Origin: Catellatospora coxensis
GTDB taxonomy: Bacteria; Actinomycetota; Actinomycetes; Mycobacteriales; Micromonosporaceae
Direction of reading: 5' to 3'
NCBI RefSeq assembly: GCF_016862635.1
Contig: NZ_BONI01000022.1
Span: 46,885 to 110,884 of the forward strand
DNA: 64,000 nt
Part shown: piece after piece, positions 36,663-45,221 of the stretch
Layout: each line of letters opens with the position of its first letter
Numbering within the stretch: the stretch's first letter is position 1
Made by a program: the position numbers and the translations under genes
The notes under the pieces: generated by a model
The model's database searches: none
Seen by the model: only the letters and a program-made list of their open reading frames with translations
Told to the model about the DNA's origin: nothing

Positions 36663-37217
36663 GGTCGTCGGCGACCGAGGTTTCCCGCGGCGCGTCAACC
36701 GCCCGCGGCGGGCTTCGGCGCGCTCCGCGCGCCTCCGACTTTCATATACGTTGGCCTATCTCATCGAACCTGGTGGCCGGATTTTCGATGAGATAGGCCA
36801 ACGTATATCCAGGTCGGGCCGGGGCCGACGCCTGTGCGGAGCTGAGGGCGAGGTTGGCGGGGCGGGTGAGTATTCATTCGTCGTCCGCGTGGTGGACACG
36901 CGTTGACGGGGGTCCGGGCGGGCGTGGAGGATATGAGTCCGCCCCATGTCGGGCGGTGCATCTCATTCGAGATGATCGTTGTATGCCGGGTGATGGCGTG
37001 GTGTTACCGCACCATTTGCCGGTGATCGGCGATCATGGGTGGGTCCCGGGTGGCGGCAATGGCGGCGCTGAACCGGTGTAGACGGCGCTGACCTGCGGGT
37101 GTGCGGTGGAGATTGTCTCCCGCGGATACGGCGCTGCAATGCGTACGAAACGGTAATAGGGCAAGGTCGGGCAGAGTTCCGGCACCAGCCCGCGTGCCGT
37201 CGTGGAGAGGAGCCGCC
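36663..37217. other. Gene-free stretch of about 550 bp
   Basis: No convincing gene. It contains GC-rich stems just after cebR, the 25-bp inverted repeat described separately, and then about 300 bp of lower G+C content ending in the promoter and ribosome-binding site (GGAGAGGAG) of the ACT-domain gene. A 75-codon frame at 36854-37081 is Gly/Pro-rich and was not accepted. Confidence 0.5.
36744..36808. repeat. Perfect 25-bp AT-rich inverted repeat
   Basis: The left arm 36744-36768 (starts ATATACGTTGGCCTATC) and right arm 36784-36808 (ends ATAGGCCAACGTATAT) are exactly complementary over 25 bp with a 15-nt loop. The arms are far less G+C-rich than the region around them. It is downstream of cebR and could terminate its transcript or be a mobile palindrome. 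Confidence 0.8.
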
Positions 37218-38009
37218 ATGCTGCTGAGGGTCAGAGTCGCCCTGCCCGATCGTCCCGGATCGCTGGGGCAGGTGGCCCGGACTCTGGGCGTGGCCGGCGC
37301 GGACATCGTCCAGGTCGTGGTGCTCGAACGGCTCGGTGGCCGGGCGATTGACGACTTCACCGTGGTGTGGCCCGGCGGAGCCGGAGTGGAGCGGCTGCGC
37401 GCGGGGCTGAGCGCGATGCCCGGCGTGCGGGTGGACGGGATCTGGCGGGCGATCGGCGCGCCCGTCGCCGGGGCCTTCGACGCTGAGTTGCTCACGCAGG
37501 TCGCGTCGAACCCGAACGAGGGCCTCGCCACGCTGGTGGACACGGTGCCGGCGCTGCTGGCGGCGGACTGGGCGCTGGCGCTGCGGGTGCCCGCCGACTG
37601 GGCCGCCCGCGGATCCGTGGGCATCGACGTGCGCCACGGGGCCGACGACATGGCCGTGCTGGGCGCGATGCGCAAGCGCCCGGAGCCCCCGGTGGTGTAC
37701 GCGAGCTGGCGCGCACCGGAGCAGCTCCAGCTGCCCGAGGTCACGCCGTTGCGGGCGCGCGCGGTCACCGGCGCCGACGGCACCCGGTACGCGCTCGCGC
37801 CGTTCGGGCGGGCGGGGCTGGTGCTGGTGGTGGCGCGTTCGGCGGACGCCGAACTGCCGGTGGCGGCGTTCCACGCGACCGAGGTCGACCGGGTGGCGCA
37901 GCTGGTGCGGGCCGCCGCGGCGATCGTCGGCGACCGGCTCGACGCGGTCAAGACACCCGCCCAGCGGGCGGCTGAGCTCGCCTCGGGGGAGCCCGCGTCG
38001 GCGGTCTGA
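37218..38009 (+). CDS. ACT-domain amino-acid-binding protein
   Basis: 263 residues. The N-terminal ACT domain is MLLRVRVALPDRPGSLGQVA, then GADIVQVVVLERLGGRAIDD. The remaining 180 residues have no catalytic motif. Their plan (a domain ending in a helix such as VDRVAQLVRAAAAIVGDRLD) parallels the middle of the next gene, an ACT-GNAT acetyltransferase, but the acetyltransferase domain is absent. It looks like a paralogue reduced to the sensing half. It has GGAGAGGAG before the ATG. Role unknown; regulation by amino acids is inferred. Confidence 0.78.
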   Translation: MLLRVRVALPDRPGSLGQVARTLGVAGADIVQVVVLERLGGRAIDDFTVVWPGGAGVERLRAGLSAMPGVRVDGIWRAIGAPVAGAFDAELLTQVASNPNEGLATLVDTVPALLAADWALALRVPADWAARGSVGIDVRHGADDMAVLGAMRKRPEPPVVYASWRAPEQLQLPEVTPLRARAVTGADGTRYALAPFGRAGLVLVVARSADAELPVAAFHATEVDRVAQLVRAAAAIVGDRLDAVKTPAQRAAELASGEPASAV

Positions 38010-38177
38010 GCTGCGCGAGCGTGCGTGCCGTGTGACCTCGGGCATAGCAAGATCTTGACAAGGTCGCGTAACCGCCGCGAAACACGCCAGGCGCACGCTG
38101 AGTCCTGTCGGTGGCCGCCCCCATCATGGAGGAGCGTCCACCGGCAGGCAGCACTGCCGCAAGAATCGGAGCAGGTC

Positions 38178-39227
38178 ATGGCGTTGTGGCGAGTGAGGGC
38201 GACCGTCGACGATCGTCCCGGGTTCCTGGCGGTGCTCACGGCGAGCCTCGCCCTGCGATCGGTCAACATCCTCGCGGTGCAGGTGCACACCACCGAGGCC
38301 GGAGCCGTCGACGACTTCCTGGTCGACGCGCCCGACGCGCTCTCCGAGGACGAGCTGGTCGCCGCCATCGAACGCGGCCGCGGCCGTGACGCCTGGGTCA
38401 GCCGCACCGACGTGTACGGCCTGATCGACCCGCCCACGCAGGCGCTGAGCCTGGCCGCCCGGCTGGCGGCCGACCCCGACGGCCTGCACGGCGCGCTGTC
38501 CGGCCTGCTCGGGGGCAGTCTGGTGCGCCGGGAGCAGGGCGGCGCGACCGTCACCGGGCACGCCGACACCACGATGCGGCTGGCGGACCCGTTCACCGAC
38601 AACGGCGTGCTGGTGGTGACCCGGCTCGCCCCGGCCTTCACCCCGGCCGAGTTCGCCCGCGCGCAGGCGCTGGTCGAGGTCGCCCGGGCGGCGCTGACCC
38701 GGCGGCTGGCCAGCGCGGTCGCGCTGCTGCCCGACGGCACCGAGGTCGCGTTCCGCCCGGCCGGTTCGGCGGACGTGTCGGCCGTCGACGACATGCACAC
38801 CCGCTGCGGCGACCGCAGCCTGTTCATGCGCTACCTGGCCGGGACGCGCGGCCCGAGCCGCGGCCGGTTGTCGCGGCTGCTGACCCCGGCCCGCGGCTGC
38901 ACCCTGGTCGCGGAGACGACCGTCGCGGGCACCGCGGGCAGCCGCGTCGTGGCGGTGGCCAACCTGATCGGCGAGGGGGAGACCGCCGAGGTGGCGCTGC
39001 TGGTGGAGGACGGCTGGCAGCGGCGGGGCATCGGCACGGCGCTGCTGCGGCGGCTGCTGACGCTGGCGGGCCCGGCCGGCTTCCGTTCGGTCACCCTGCA
39101 CACGCACTGCGACAACGACGCGATGCTGCGCACCATGAAGCGGCTGCCGCAGCCGGCCCGGACGGACCGCGACGGCACCCTCATCAGCGCCACCATCGCG
39201 GTGTCGGAGCTGCGCGCACCCGTGTGA
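38178..39227 (+). CDS. ACT domain fused to GNAT acetyltransferase
   Basis: 349 residues. The N-terminal ACT domain (MALWRVRATVDDRPGFLAVL, then SVNILAVQVHTTEAGAVDDF) is followed by a middle region and a C-terminal GNAT domain (about 195-345) with the acetyl-CoA motif LLVEDGWQRRGIGTALLRRL. Fusions of this kind in actinomycetes, including Micromonospora, are amino-acid-regulated protein lysine acetyltransferases, so that is the likely role. It begins about 170 bp after the ACT-only gene. A TTGACA at 38055-38060 suggests that it also has its own promoter. Confidence 0.85.
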   Translation: MALWRVRATVDDRPGFLAVLTASLALRSVNILAVQVHTTEAGAVDDFLVDAPDALSEDELVAAIERGRGRDAWVSRTDVYGLIDPPTQALSLAARLAADPDGLHGALSGLLGGSLVRREQGGATVTGHADTTMRLADPFTDNGVLVVTRLAPAFTPAEFARAQALVEVARAALTRRLASAVALLPDGTEVAFRPAGSADVSAVDDMHTRCGDRSLFMRYLAGTRGPSRGRLSRLLTPARGCTLVAETTVAGTAGSRVVAVANLIGEGETAEVALLVEDGWQRRGIGTALLRRLLTLAGPAGFRSVTLHTHCDNDAMLRTMKRLPQPARTDRDGTLISATIAVSELRAPV

Positions 39228-39314
39228 CCAGGGGAGTGACGCGGCTCCACCGTTGGTAGGCGGTCGCACACATTGTGCGATGGCCATGGTGACGGCCGGT
39301 CAACCATTTCACTC

Positions 39315-40772
39315 ATGACGTCCTCTCACATACCGCCGGCGGGATACCGTGACGCTCCGTTGACCGACTGGGACCCGGATCGGCCGGTCGACTTCGCCGA
39401 GGCTGAGGAGTTCCTGCGCGCCTGCTACGCCGAGCTGCCCAAGCTCGGCCCGGTGGAGCCGCGGCTGGCCGTGGTGCGCGAGCAGATCGCCGCGCTGGGG
39501 ACGTACACCCACACCCACGCCGAGCTGGTGCACGGAGCCCGGATGGCGTGGCGCAACGCCAGCCGGTGCATCGGCCGGGTGTACTGGCGCAGCCTGACCG
39601 TGCTCGATCGGCGGCAGCACCGCGCCCCCGACCAGATCTTCGACGACCTCGTCAGTCACCTGCACACGGCGACGGGCGAGGGGCACAACCGCGGCAAGCT
39701 GCGCGGGGTCATCTCGATCTTCGGGCAGGCGGTGCCGGGCCGCCCGGTCACCCGGCTCTGGAACGACCAGCTCATCCGGTACGCCGGCTACCGCACCGAC
39801 GACGGCATGACCGGCGACCCGCAGTACGAGCAGTTCACCTCGGCGGTCACCCGGCTCGGCTGGACCGGCAAGGGCAGCGCGTTCGACCTGCTGCCGCTGG
39901 TGCTGCAGACCGGCGACGGCGAGCCCCGGCTCTACGAGCTGCCCGAGTCGGCGGTCATGGAGGTGCCGCTGGCCCACCCGGAGTACAGCTGGTTCGCCGA
40001 GCTCGGCCTGCGCTGGCACGCGGTGCCCGCGATCGCCAACATGCGGCTGTCCATCGGCGGGGTGGACTACCCGCTCGCGCCGTTCTCCGGCTGGTACATG
40101 GGCACCGAGATCGGCGCCCGCAACCTCGCCGACGAGCACCGCTACCACCAGATCCCGGTGGTCGCGGCGCGGCTGGGCCTGGACACCAGCAGCGAGTCCA
40201 CGCTGTGGCGGGACCGGGCCCTGGTCGAGCTGAACCGCGCCGTGCTGTGGTCCTTCGAGCGCGCCGGGGTCCGCGTCACCGACCACCACAGCGAGTCGCG
40301 CCTGTTTCTGACCCACGTCGAGCGCGAGCGCCGGGCGGGCCGGGACACCCCGACGGACTGGACCTGGATCGTGCCGCCCCTCTCGGGCGGGCTGACCCCG
40401 GTGTTCCACCGCTACTACACCGAGGCCGACCAGCGGCCCAACTTCTACCTCGACCGGTCCGCGCGGCAGCTGTCGCTGACCGGGCTGCCGCAGGTGACCG
40501 TGCCGGCCCAGCGCACCTCGCCGGAGCGCCGCACCGCCACCGACCCGGCGGCCGCGGTCTGCCCGATCACCGGCCAGACCGGACCCAGGACGCGCCTGGA
40601 ACCGGAGCCGCTGCCCGCCGACCAGGACTTCGCTCCGGACGACGACCCGCTCGCGGCGGACGCGGCCGATCCGGAGGCGACCGTAGCCATCCCGGCCGGA
40701 CCCGCGTCCGCGCCGATCACCGCCGAGCCGGTGCCCGCACGCAAGCGAGGACTCCGCCGCCTCCTCGGCTGA
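39315..40772 (+). CDS. nos: Nitric oxide synthase oxygenase (bacterial NOS) with C-terminal extension
   Basis: 485 residues. It converts L-arginine to citrulline and nitric oxide with a heme and a borrowed reductase. The heme ligand is C85 (MAWRNASRCIGR), the arginine-binding Glu is E265 (GWYMGTEIGARN), and pterin and dimer-side motifs follow (IVPPLSGGLTPVFHRYY, about 352-368). The catalytic core ends near residue 382, as in other bacterial NOS. A further 100 residues rich in Pro, Ala and Asp, with a CPITGQTG motif (C416) and a basic end (RKRGLRRLLG), have no counterpart in the usual bacterial enzymes. The ATG at 39315 is preferred to the upstream frame start. Confidence 0.93.
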   Translation: MTSSHIPPAGYRDAPLTDWDPDRPVDFAEAEEFLRACYAELPKLGPVEPRLAVVREQIAALGTYTHTHAELVHGARMAWRNASRCIGRVYWRSLTVLDRRQHRAPDQIFDDLVSHLHTATGEGHNRGKLRGVISIFGQAVPGRPVTRLWNDQLIRYAGYRTDDGMTGDPQYEQFTSAVTRLGWTGKGSAFDLLPLVLQTGDGEPRLYELPESAVMEVPLAHPEYSWFAELGLRWHAVPAIANMRLSIGGVDYPLAPFSGWYMGTEIGARNLADEHRYHQIPVVAARLGLDTSSESTLWRDRALVELNRAVLWSFERAGVRVTDHHSESRLFLTHVERERRAGRDTPTDWTWIVPPLSGGLTPVFHRYYTEADQRPNFYLDRSARQLSLTGLPQVTVPAQRTSPERRTATDPAAAVCPITGQTGPRTRLEPEPLPADQDFAPDDDPLAADAADPEATVAIPAGPASAPITAEPVPARKRGLRRLLG

Positions 40773-40969
40773 ACTGCCTCCTGAACTGCTGTTTCTCACG
40801 GCGGGCGTGATGAACCTCGCTGGCGGGACGGGCGCGGATCGGCTACCGCACGTGCCGGTGGCCTCCCGGCGCACGATGTCCGGATATCGATCTTGAGGAA
40901 GGCTGCATTCGGGGCGGGGATTGGACTATCGTCGGGGCACGCTGAACCCCCGCCCCCTCAGGAGTTCGC

Positions 40970-41908
40970 ATGCAACGACGCATCGCGGTCGCCGCTGTGC
41001 TCGTCACGATGGCGCTCGCGGCCTGCGGCTCCCCCTCGGAACCCTCGGCCAACGGCACCATCCCGGTCCCGACGCCCGCCCCCGCGGTGACGCCGACGGC
41101 GGCGCCGACGCCGACCTTCGCGGAACCGAGCAGCTCACCGACGCCGACGCCGGTCCAGCCGACCGCGAGCCCCGCCAAGCCGAAGCCGCCGTCGGGCAAG
41201 CCGATCAGCTGCACCGGCAAGGTCACCCAGACCAAGCCCGCGGCCAGCGGCACCGGACCCGGCGGCTCGCTGGTGAAGACCGGCACGCCCGCGGTCGCGC
41301 TGACCTTTGACGACGGGCCGGACCCGATCAACACCCCCAAGATCCTCGACGCGCTGCAGCAGTGCGGGGTGAAGGCCACCTTCTGCGTCGTCGGGTTCCG
41401 GGCCCGGGACAACCCGGGGCTGATCGCCCGGATCGCGGCCGAGGGCCACACCCTGTGCAACCACTCCTGGCAGCACCTGTTCGACCTGGCCAAGCGGGAT
41501 GACGCGTACATCCGCAAGGACCTGGAGAACACCAACAAGATGATCCTGCGGGCGGCCCCGCCCGGCGCCCGGGTCGCCTACTTCCGCGCCCCCGGCGGCA
41601 ACTTCACCACCAAACTGGTGAAGATCGCGTCCGACCTGGGCATGAAGTCGATCTACTGGCACGTGGACCCCCGGGACTGGGAGAGCGCCAAGTTCGGCAA
41701 GGGCACGGCGATGGTGAACCACATCATCGCGGCGGTGGAGCGCGACGTGCGGCCCGGCTCGATCGTGCTGTCGCACGACAACGGCAAACCCGACACCATC
41801 GTCGCGTACCGGACGCTGCTGCCCTGGCTGAAGGCCCGGTTCACGCTCATCGCGCTGCCGGACACCCCGACCCCGCCGTCCCCGGCGCCGGCGACGCCCC
41901 TGCCCTGA
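40970..41908 (+). CDS. Polysaccharide deacetylase lipoprotein (NodB/CE4 family)
   Basis: 312 residues. A lipoprotein signal (MALAACGSPS, lipid Cys C19) and a Pro/Thr/Ser-rich spacer (about 25-70) precede a NodB domain that removes N-acetyl groups from chitin, peptidoglycan or similar glycans outside the cell. The metal and catalytic motifs are LTFDDGPDP (motif 1), HTLCNHSWQH (motif 2, HxxxH-type) and FRAPGG (motif 3); SIYWHVDPRDW and SIVLSHD are motifs 4 and 5. Together with the LPMO it could serve chitin or wall turnover; that is inference. Confidence 0.93.
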   Translation: MQRRIAVAAVLVTMALAACGSPSEPSANGTIPVPTPAPAVTPTAAPTPTFAEPSSSPTPTPVQPTASPAKPKPPSGKPISCTGKVTQTKPAASGTGPGGSLVKTGTPAVALTFDDGPDPINTPKILDALQQCGVKATFCVVGFRARDNPGLIARIAAEGHTLCNHSWQHLFDLAKRDDAYIRKDLENTNKMILRAAPPGARVAYFRAPGGNFTTKLVKIASDLGMKSIYWHVDPRDWESAKFGKGTAMVNHIIAAVERDVRPGSIVLSHDNGKPDTIVAYRTLLPWLKARFTLIALPDTPTPPSPAPATPLP

Positions 41909-41929
41909 CCCGCGCACGGACCTCCTACG

Positions 41930-41965
41930 ACGACGTCCCGCCCGGAACCCGGGGCGGGACGTCGT
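41930..41965. terminator. Hairpin terminator between convergent genes
   Basis: 14-bp inverted repeat (ACGACGTCCCGCCC, 41930-41943, with 41952-41965) and an 8-nt loop, between the deacetylase and the convergent bsaP-bioB unit. Confidence 0.75.
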
Positions 41966-41980
41966 TCGTCGTGCAGGTGC

Positions 41981-42181
41981 TCAGTGGCCGGTCAGCGTGC
42001 CGTGCTCGACGCAGGTCGCGGTCCAGCCGGCGGGCACGACCTGCACCTTCATCCGGCGGCGGCAGTGCGCGCAGAAGCGCGGCGGCTCCAGCTCCCGGGC
42101 CGCCCGGCAGCCGTCGTGCGCGGCGCCGCCGCCGGGTTCACCGCAGCGGTCGCAGTACGTCGTCTCCACGGCCGGCCTCAC
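41981..42181 (-). CDS. bsaP: Biotin synthase auxiliary protein
   Basis: 66 residues with several Cys pairs: TYCDRCGEP, then [14 protein letters not shown] and a late Cys in TATCVEHG. Size, Cys spacing and the four-base overlap with bioB (GTGA) match BsaP, the actinobacterial helper needed for biotin synthase activity, thought to serve the auxiliary iron-sulfur cluster. GTG start at 42181. Confidence 0.83.
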   Translation of the reverse strand: MRPAVETTYCDRCGEPGGGAAHDGCRAARELEPPRFCAHCRRRMKVQVVPAGWTATCVEHGTLTGH

Positions 42182-43185
42182 AGCGTCGCGGACAGCGCCT
42201 TGACCGGCATCTTGAGCTCGGCCAGCAGCTCAAGGTCCGAGGTCGCGGGCCGGCCCAGGGTGGTCAGGTAGTTGCCGACGATCACCGCGTTGATGCCGCC
42301 CAGCAGGCCCTCGCGGGTGCCCAGGTCGCCCAGGGTGATCTCGCGGCCGCCCGCGTACCGCAGGATGGTGCGCGGCAGCGCCAGCCGGAACGCGGCGATG
42401 GCCCGCAGCGCGTCCTTGGGGTCCATCACCGGCTGGTCGCCCAGCGGGGTGCCCGGCCGCGGGTTGAGGAAGTTCAGCGGGACCTCGTCCGGCTCCAGCT
42501 CGGCGAGCTGCGCCGCGAACTCGGCGCGCTGCTCCAGGGTCTCGCCGAGGCCGATGATGCCGCCGCAGCACACCTCCATGCCGGAGTCGCGCACCATCTT
42601 CAGGGTGCTCCAGCGCTCCTCCCACGAGTGCGTGGTGACCACGTTCGGGAAGTACGACCGGCAGGTCTCCAGGTTGTGGTTGTAGCGGTGCACGCCCATG
42701 TCCACCAGGTCGTCGACCTGCTCCTGGCTCAGCATGCCCAGGCTCGCCGCCACGTTGATGTCGACGGCCTCCTTGATCGCCTTCACGCCGTCGCGCATCT
42801 GCTGCATGAGCTTGGCGTCCGGGCCGCGTACGGCGGCGACGATGCAGAACTCGCTCGCGCCGGTGGCCGCGGTCTGCTCGGCGGCCTTGACCAGCGACGG
42901 GATGTCCAGCCACACCGAGCGCACCGGCGAGGAGAACAGCCCGGACTGGGAGCAGAAGTGGCAGTCCTCGGGGCAGCCGCCGGTCTTCAGCGACACGATG
43001 CCCTCGACCTCGACCTCAGGGCCGCACCAGCGCATCCGGACCTCGTGGGCCAGCTGGAGCGCGGCGGGGATGTCCTCGTCGGGCAGCCGGAGCACCTCGA
43101 GGATGTCGGCCTGATCGAGGCCTTGTCCCTCGGCGAGGACACGGGTGCGGGCGCGGTCGAGTACCGATACTGAGCTGGTCGACAT
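42178..43185 (-). CDS. bioB: Biotin synthase
   Basis: 335 residues, radical-SAM enzyme that inserts sulfur into dethiobiotin. The SAM cluster motif is [10 protein letters not shown] (C71, C75, C78). Other landmarks are [20 protein letters not shown] and the GIIGLGET and [11 protein letters not shown] segments that bind substrate and SAM. The ATG at 43185 has TAGGGT (minus strand, 43192-43197) six bases upstream, which predicts a leaderless transcript. It is divergent from bioF with 72 bp between starts. Confidence 0.96.
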   Translation of the reverse strand: MSTSSVSVLDRARTRVLAEGQGLDQADILEVLRLPDEDIPAALQLAHEVRMRWCGPEVEVEGIVSLKTGGCPEDCHFCSQSGLFSSPVRSVWLDIPSLVKAAEQTAATGASEFCIVAAVRGPDAKLMQQMRDGVKAIKEAVDINVAASLGMLSQEQVDDLVDMGVHRYNHNLETCRSYFPNVVTTHSWEERWSTLKMVRDSGMEVCCGGIIGLGETLEQRAEFAAQLAELEPDEVPLNFLNPRPGTPLGDQPVMDPKDALRAIAAFRLALPRTILRYAGGREITLGDLGTREGLLGGINAVIVGNYLTTLGRPATSDLELLAELKMPVKALSATL

Positions 43186-43257
43186 GGGCGTACCCTACAA
43201 CGCGGCCTGTTCGGGTCGGCCAAAGGCCGAGTGACTGAGACATGGATGGGTTGAATC

Positions 43258-44394
43258 ATGGGCGACTGGCTGGCGACGCTACGGCGCAAGGCCGACCTGC
43301 GCGAACGCGCCGGGTTGCGCCGCGAGCTGCGTCCGCGCGCCGGTGACGACGCGCTCGTGGACCTCGCCGGCAACGACTACCTCGGGCTGGCCCGCCACCC
43401 GCGGGTGCGGGCCGCGGCGGCGGACGCGCTGGACGCGTACGGCCTCGGCGCGACCGGCTCCCGCCTGGTGCGCGGCAGCACCGACGCGCACACCGGGCTG
43501 GAGGCCGCGCTCGCCTCGTGGCTGGAGGCCGAGCAGGCGCTGGTCTACTCCAGCGGCTATCTGGCCAACCTGGGCGCGATCCGGGCCCTGTGCGGGCCGA
43601 ACACGCTGCTGGTCGCCGACGCCCACAACCACGCCTCGCTGATCGACGGCTGCCGGCTGGCCGGCGCGGAGACCGCGGTGTTCGCCCACGGCGACCCGGC
43701 CGACGCGGCCCGGCTGCTCGCGGCGCACCCCGGCCGGCCCGCGGTGGTGCTCACCGAGTCGGTGTTCTCCGTCGACGGAGATCTCGCCCCGCTGGCCGAG
43801 CTGCACGCGACCGCCCGCGCGCACGGGGCGTTGCTGCTGGTCGACGACGCGCACGGGCTCGGCGTGGTCGGCCCGGCCGGGGCCGGCGGCGTGGTCGCGG
43901 CCGGGATCGCCGGGCAGCCCGACGTGATCGTCACCGCGACCCTGTCCAAGGCGCTCGGTGGCGCGGGCGGCGTGGTCGCCGGGTCCGCGGCGCTGATCCG
44001 GCACCTGGTCGACACCGGCCGCACCTTCATCTTCGACACCGCGCTGCCGCCCGCGATCGCCGCCGGGGTGGCCGCGGCGCTGGACCTGGCCCGCGACGGC
44101 GAGCCGCTGCGGGCGGTGCTGCACGAGCGCGCGGCCGCGATCCGGGACACGTTCCGGGCGGCCGGGCTCGCGGTCACCGATCCGGCCGGCGGCGTGGTGT
44201 CGGTCGGGGCGCCGTCGGCCGAGCAGGCCTGGGCCTGGGCCGGGGCGTGCCGCGACAAGGGCGTGGCGGTAGGGTGCTTCCGCCCACCGTCCACCCCGGA
44301 CAGCCGGTCCCGGCTGCGGTTGACGGTCAACGCAGGCGTGCTCGCGGACGACTTCGCGCGGGCTTTGGAGATCATCATGGAGGTGCGGCCGTGA
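43258..44394 (+). CDS. bioF: 8-amino-7-oxononanoate synthase
   Basis: 378 residues, PLP enzyme of the alpha-oxoamine synthase family. It condenses pimeloyl-thioester with alanine in the first committed step of biotin-ring assembly. Motifs: GNDYLGLARHPRV, GLGATGSRLVRGSTDAHTGL, VDDAHGLGVVGPAG and the PLP-lysine region TLSKALGGAGG. It is translationally coupled to bioD (GTGA overlap). bioA is not in the window. Confidence 0.94.
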   Translation: MGDWLATLRRKADLRERAGLRRELRPRAGDDALVDLAGNDYLGLARHPRVRAAAADALDAYGLGATGSRLVRGSTDAHTGLEAALASWLEAEQALVYSSGYLANLGAIRALCGPNTLLVADAHNHASLIDGCRLAGAETAVFAHGDPADAARLLAAHPGRPAVVLTESVFSVDGDLAPLAELHATARAHGALLLVDDAHGLGVVGPAGAGGVVAAGIAGQPDVIVTATLSKALGGAGGVVAGSAALIRHLVDTGRTFIFDTALPPAIAAGVAAALDLARDGEPLRAVLHERAAAIRDTFRAAGLAVTDPAGGVVSVGAPSAEQAWAWAGACRDKGVAVGCFRPPSTPDSRSRLRLTVNAGVLADDFARALEIIMEVRP

Positions 44395-45125
44395 CGGCGC
44401 TGACGGGGATCGTGCTGGTCACGGGCACGGACACCGGGGTCGGCAAGACCATCACCACGGCCGCGATCGCGGCTGCGGCAACCGCCTCGGGGGTACGCAC
44501 CGCGGTGGTCAAACCGGCCCAGACCGGCATCGACCCCTCCTACGGCGAGGTGCCCGACATGGCGGTCGTGGCCCGGCTGGCCGCCCCCGCCACCACGGTC
44601 ACCCTCGCCGAGTACCCCGACCCGCTTGCGCCGACCGCCGCCGCCCGGGTCGCCGGCCTGCCGCCGCTGGACATGTTCACGATCATCGACCAGGTCAAGG
44701 GCATCGCGGCCGAGCACGAGCTGACCCTGGTCGAGGGTGCGGGCGGGCTGCTGGTGCCGATGGGCCTGCACCCCGGCGGCGCGACCTGGTCGCTGGCCGA
44801 CGTCGCGGTGGCACTGTCCGCGCCCGCGGTCGTGGTAGCCCGGGCCGGCCTCGGCACCCTCAACCACACCGCGCTGACCCTGGAGGCGATGGCCCGCCGC
44901 AACATCGCCGGCCGCGTCGTCATCGGCTCCTGGCCCAGCCGCCCCGAACTGGTCCACTTCGCCAACCTGTCCGACCTGCCCGAAGACCTCGACGGCCTGC
45001 TCCCCGAGGGCGCCGGCAACATCGAACCGGGCGTCTTCCGCCGCAGCGCCCCCGGCTGGCTCAGCCCCGCCCTGTACGGCGACTGCGACGACCCCCGCAC
45101 CCTCACCGACCTCGACGAAGACTGA
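44391..45125 (+). CDS. bioD: Dethiobiotin synthetase
   Basis: 244 residues. The P-loop is VTGTDTGVGKTITTAAIA, the substrate Lys region is AVVKPAQTG, and the second motif is LVEGAGGLLVPMG. It forms the ureido ring from diaminopelargonate, CO2 and ATP. The GTG start lies in the bioF stop. It is followed directly by the CGCAACTC element. Confidence 0.94.
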   Translation: MTALTGIVLVTGTDTGVGKTITTAAIAAAATASGVRTAVVKPAQTGIDPSYGEVPDMAVVARLAAPATTVTLAEYPDPLAPTAAARVAGLPPLDMFTIIDQVKGIAAEHELTLVEGAGGLLVPMGLHPGGATWSLADVAVALSAPAVVVARAGLGTLNHTALTLEAMARRNIAGRVVIGSWPSRPELVHFANLSDLPEDLDGLLPEGAGNIEPGVFRRSAPGWLSPALYGDCDDPRTLTDLDED

Positions 45126-45152
45126 CCCGCCGCCCGCCCGGCGGCGCCCGCA

Positions 45153-45221
45153 TGGCGCAACTCTTAACGAGTTGCGGCTACCCGGGCAGTCCATGGCGCC
45201 AAGTCTTTAAGAGTTGCGCCA
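45153..45221. repeat. CGCAACTC inverted repeat, copy 1
   Basis: The outer arms TGGCGCAACTCTTAA (45153-45167) and TTAAGAGTTGCGCCA (45207-45221) pair perfectly over 15 bp. A second, smaller stem GCAACTC-TTAAC-GAGTTGC is nested at the left. It lies where bioD and the P450 converge. The P450 stop codon and last residues are inside it. The related copy is at 58063-58130. Confidence 0.78.

Noticed and set aside
36854..37081. 75-codon frame in the gap after cebR
   Set aside because: Gly/Pro-rich, no ribosome-binding site, no coding pattern; more likely non-coding.
43186..43257. Possible BirA/BioQ-type operator between bioB and bioF
   Set aside because: The 72-bp gap was read for a TGAAC...GTTCA-like palindrome; none convincing was found.
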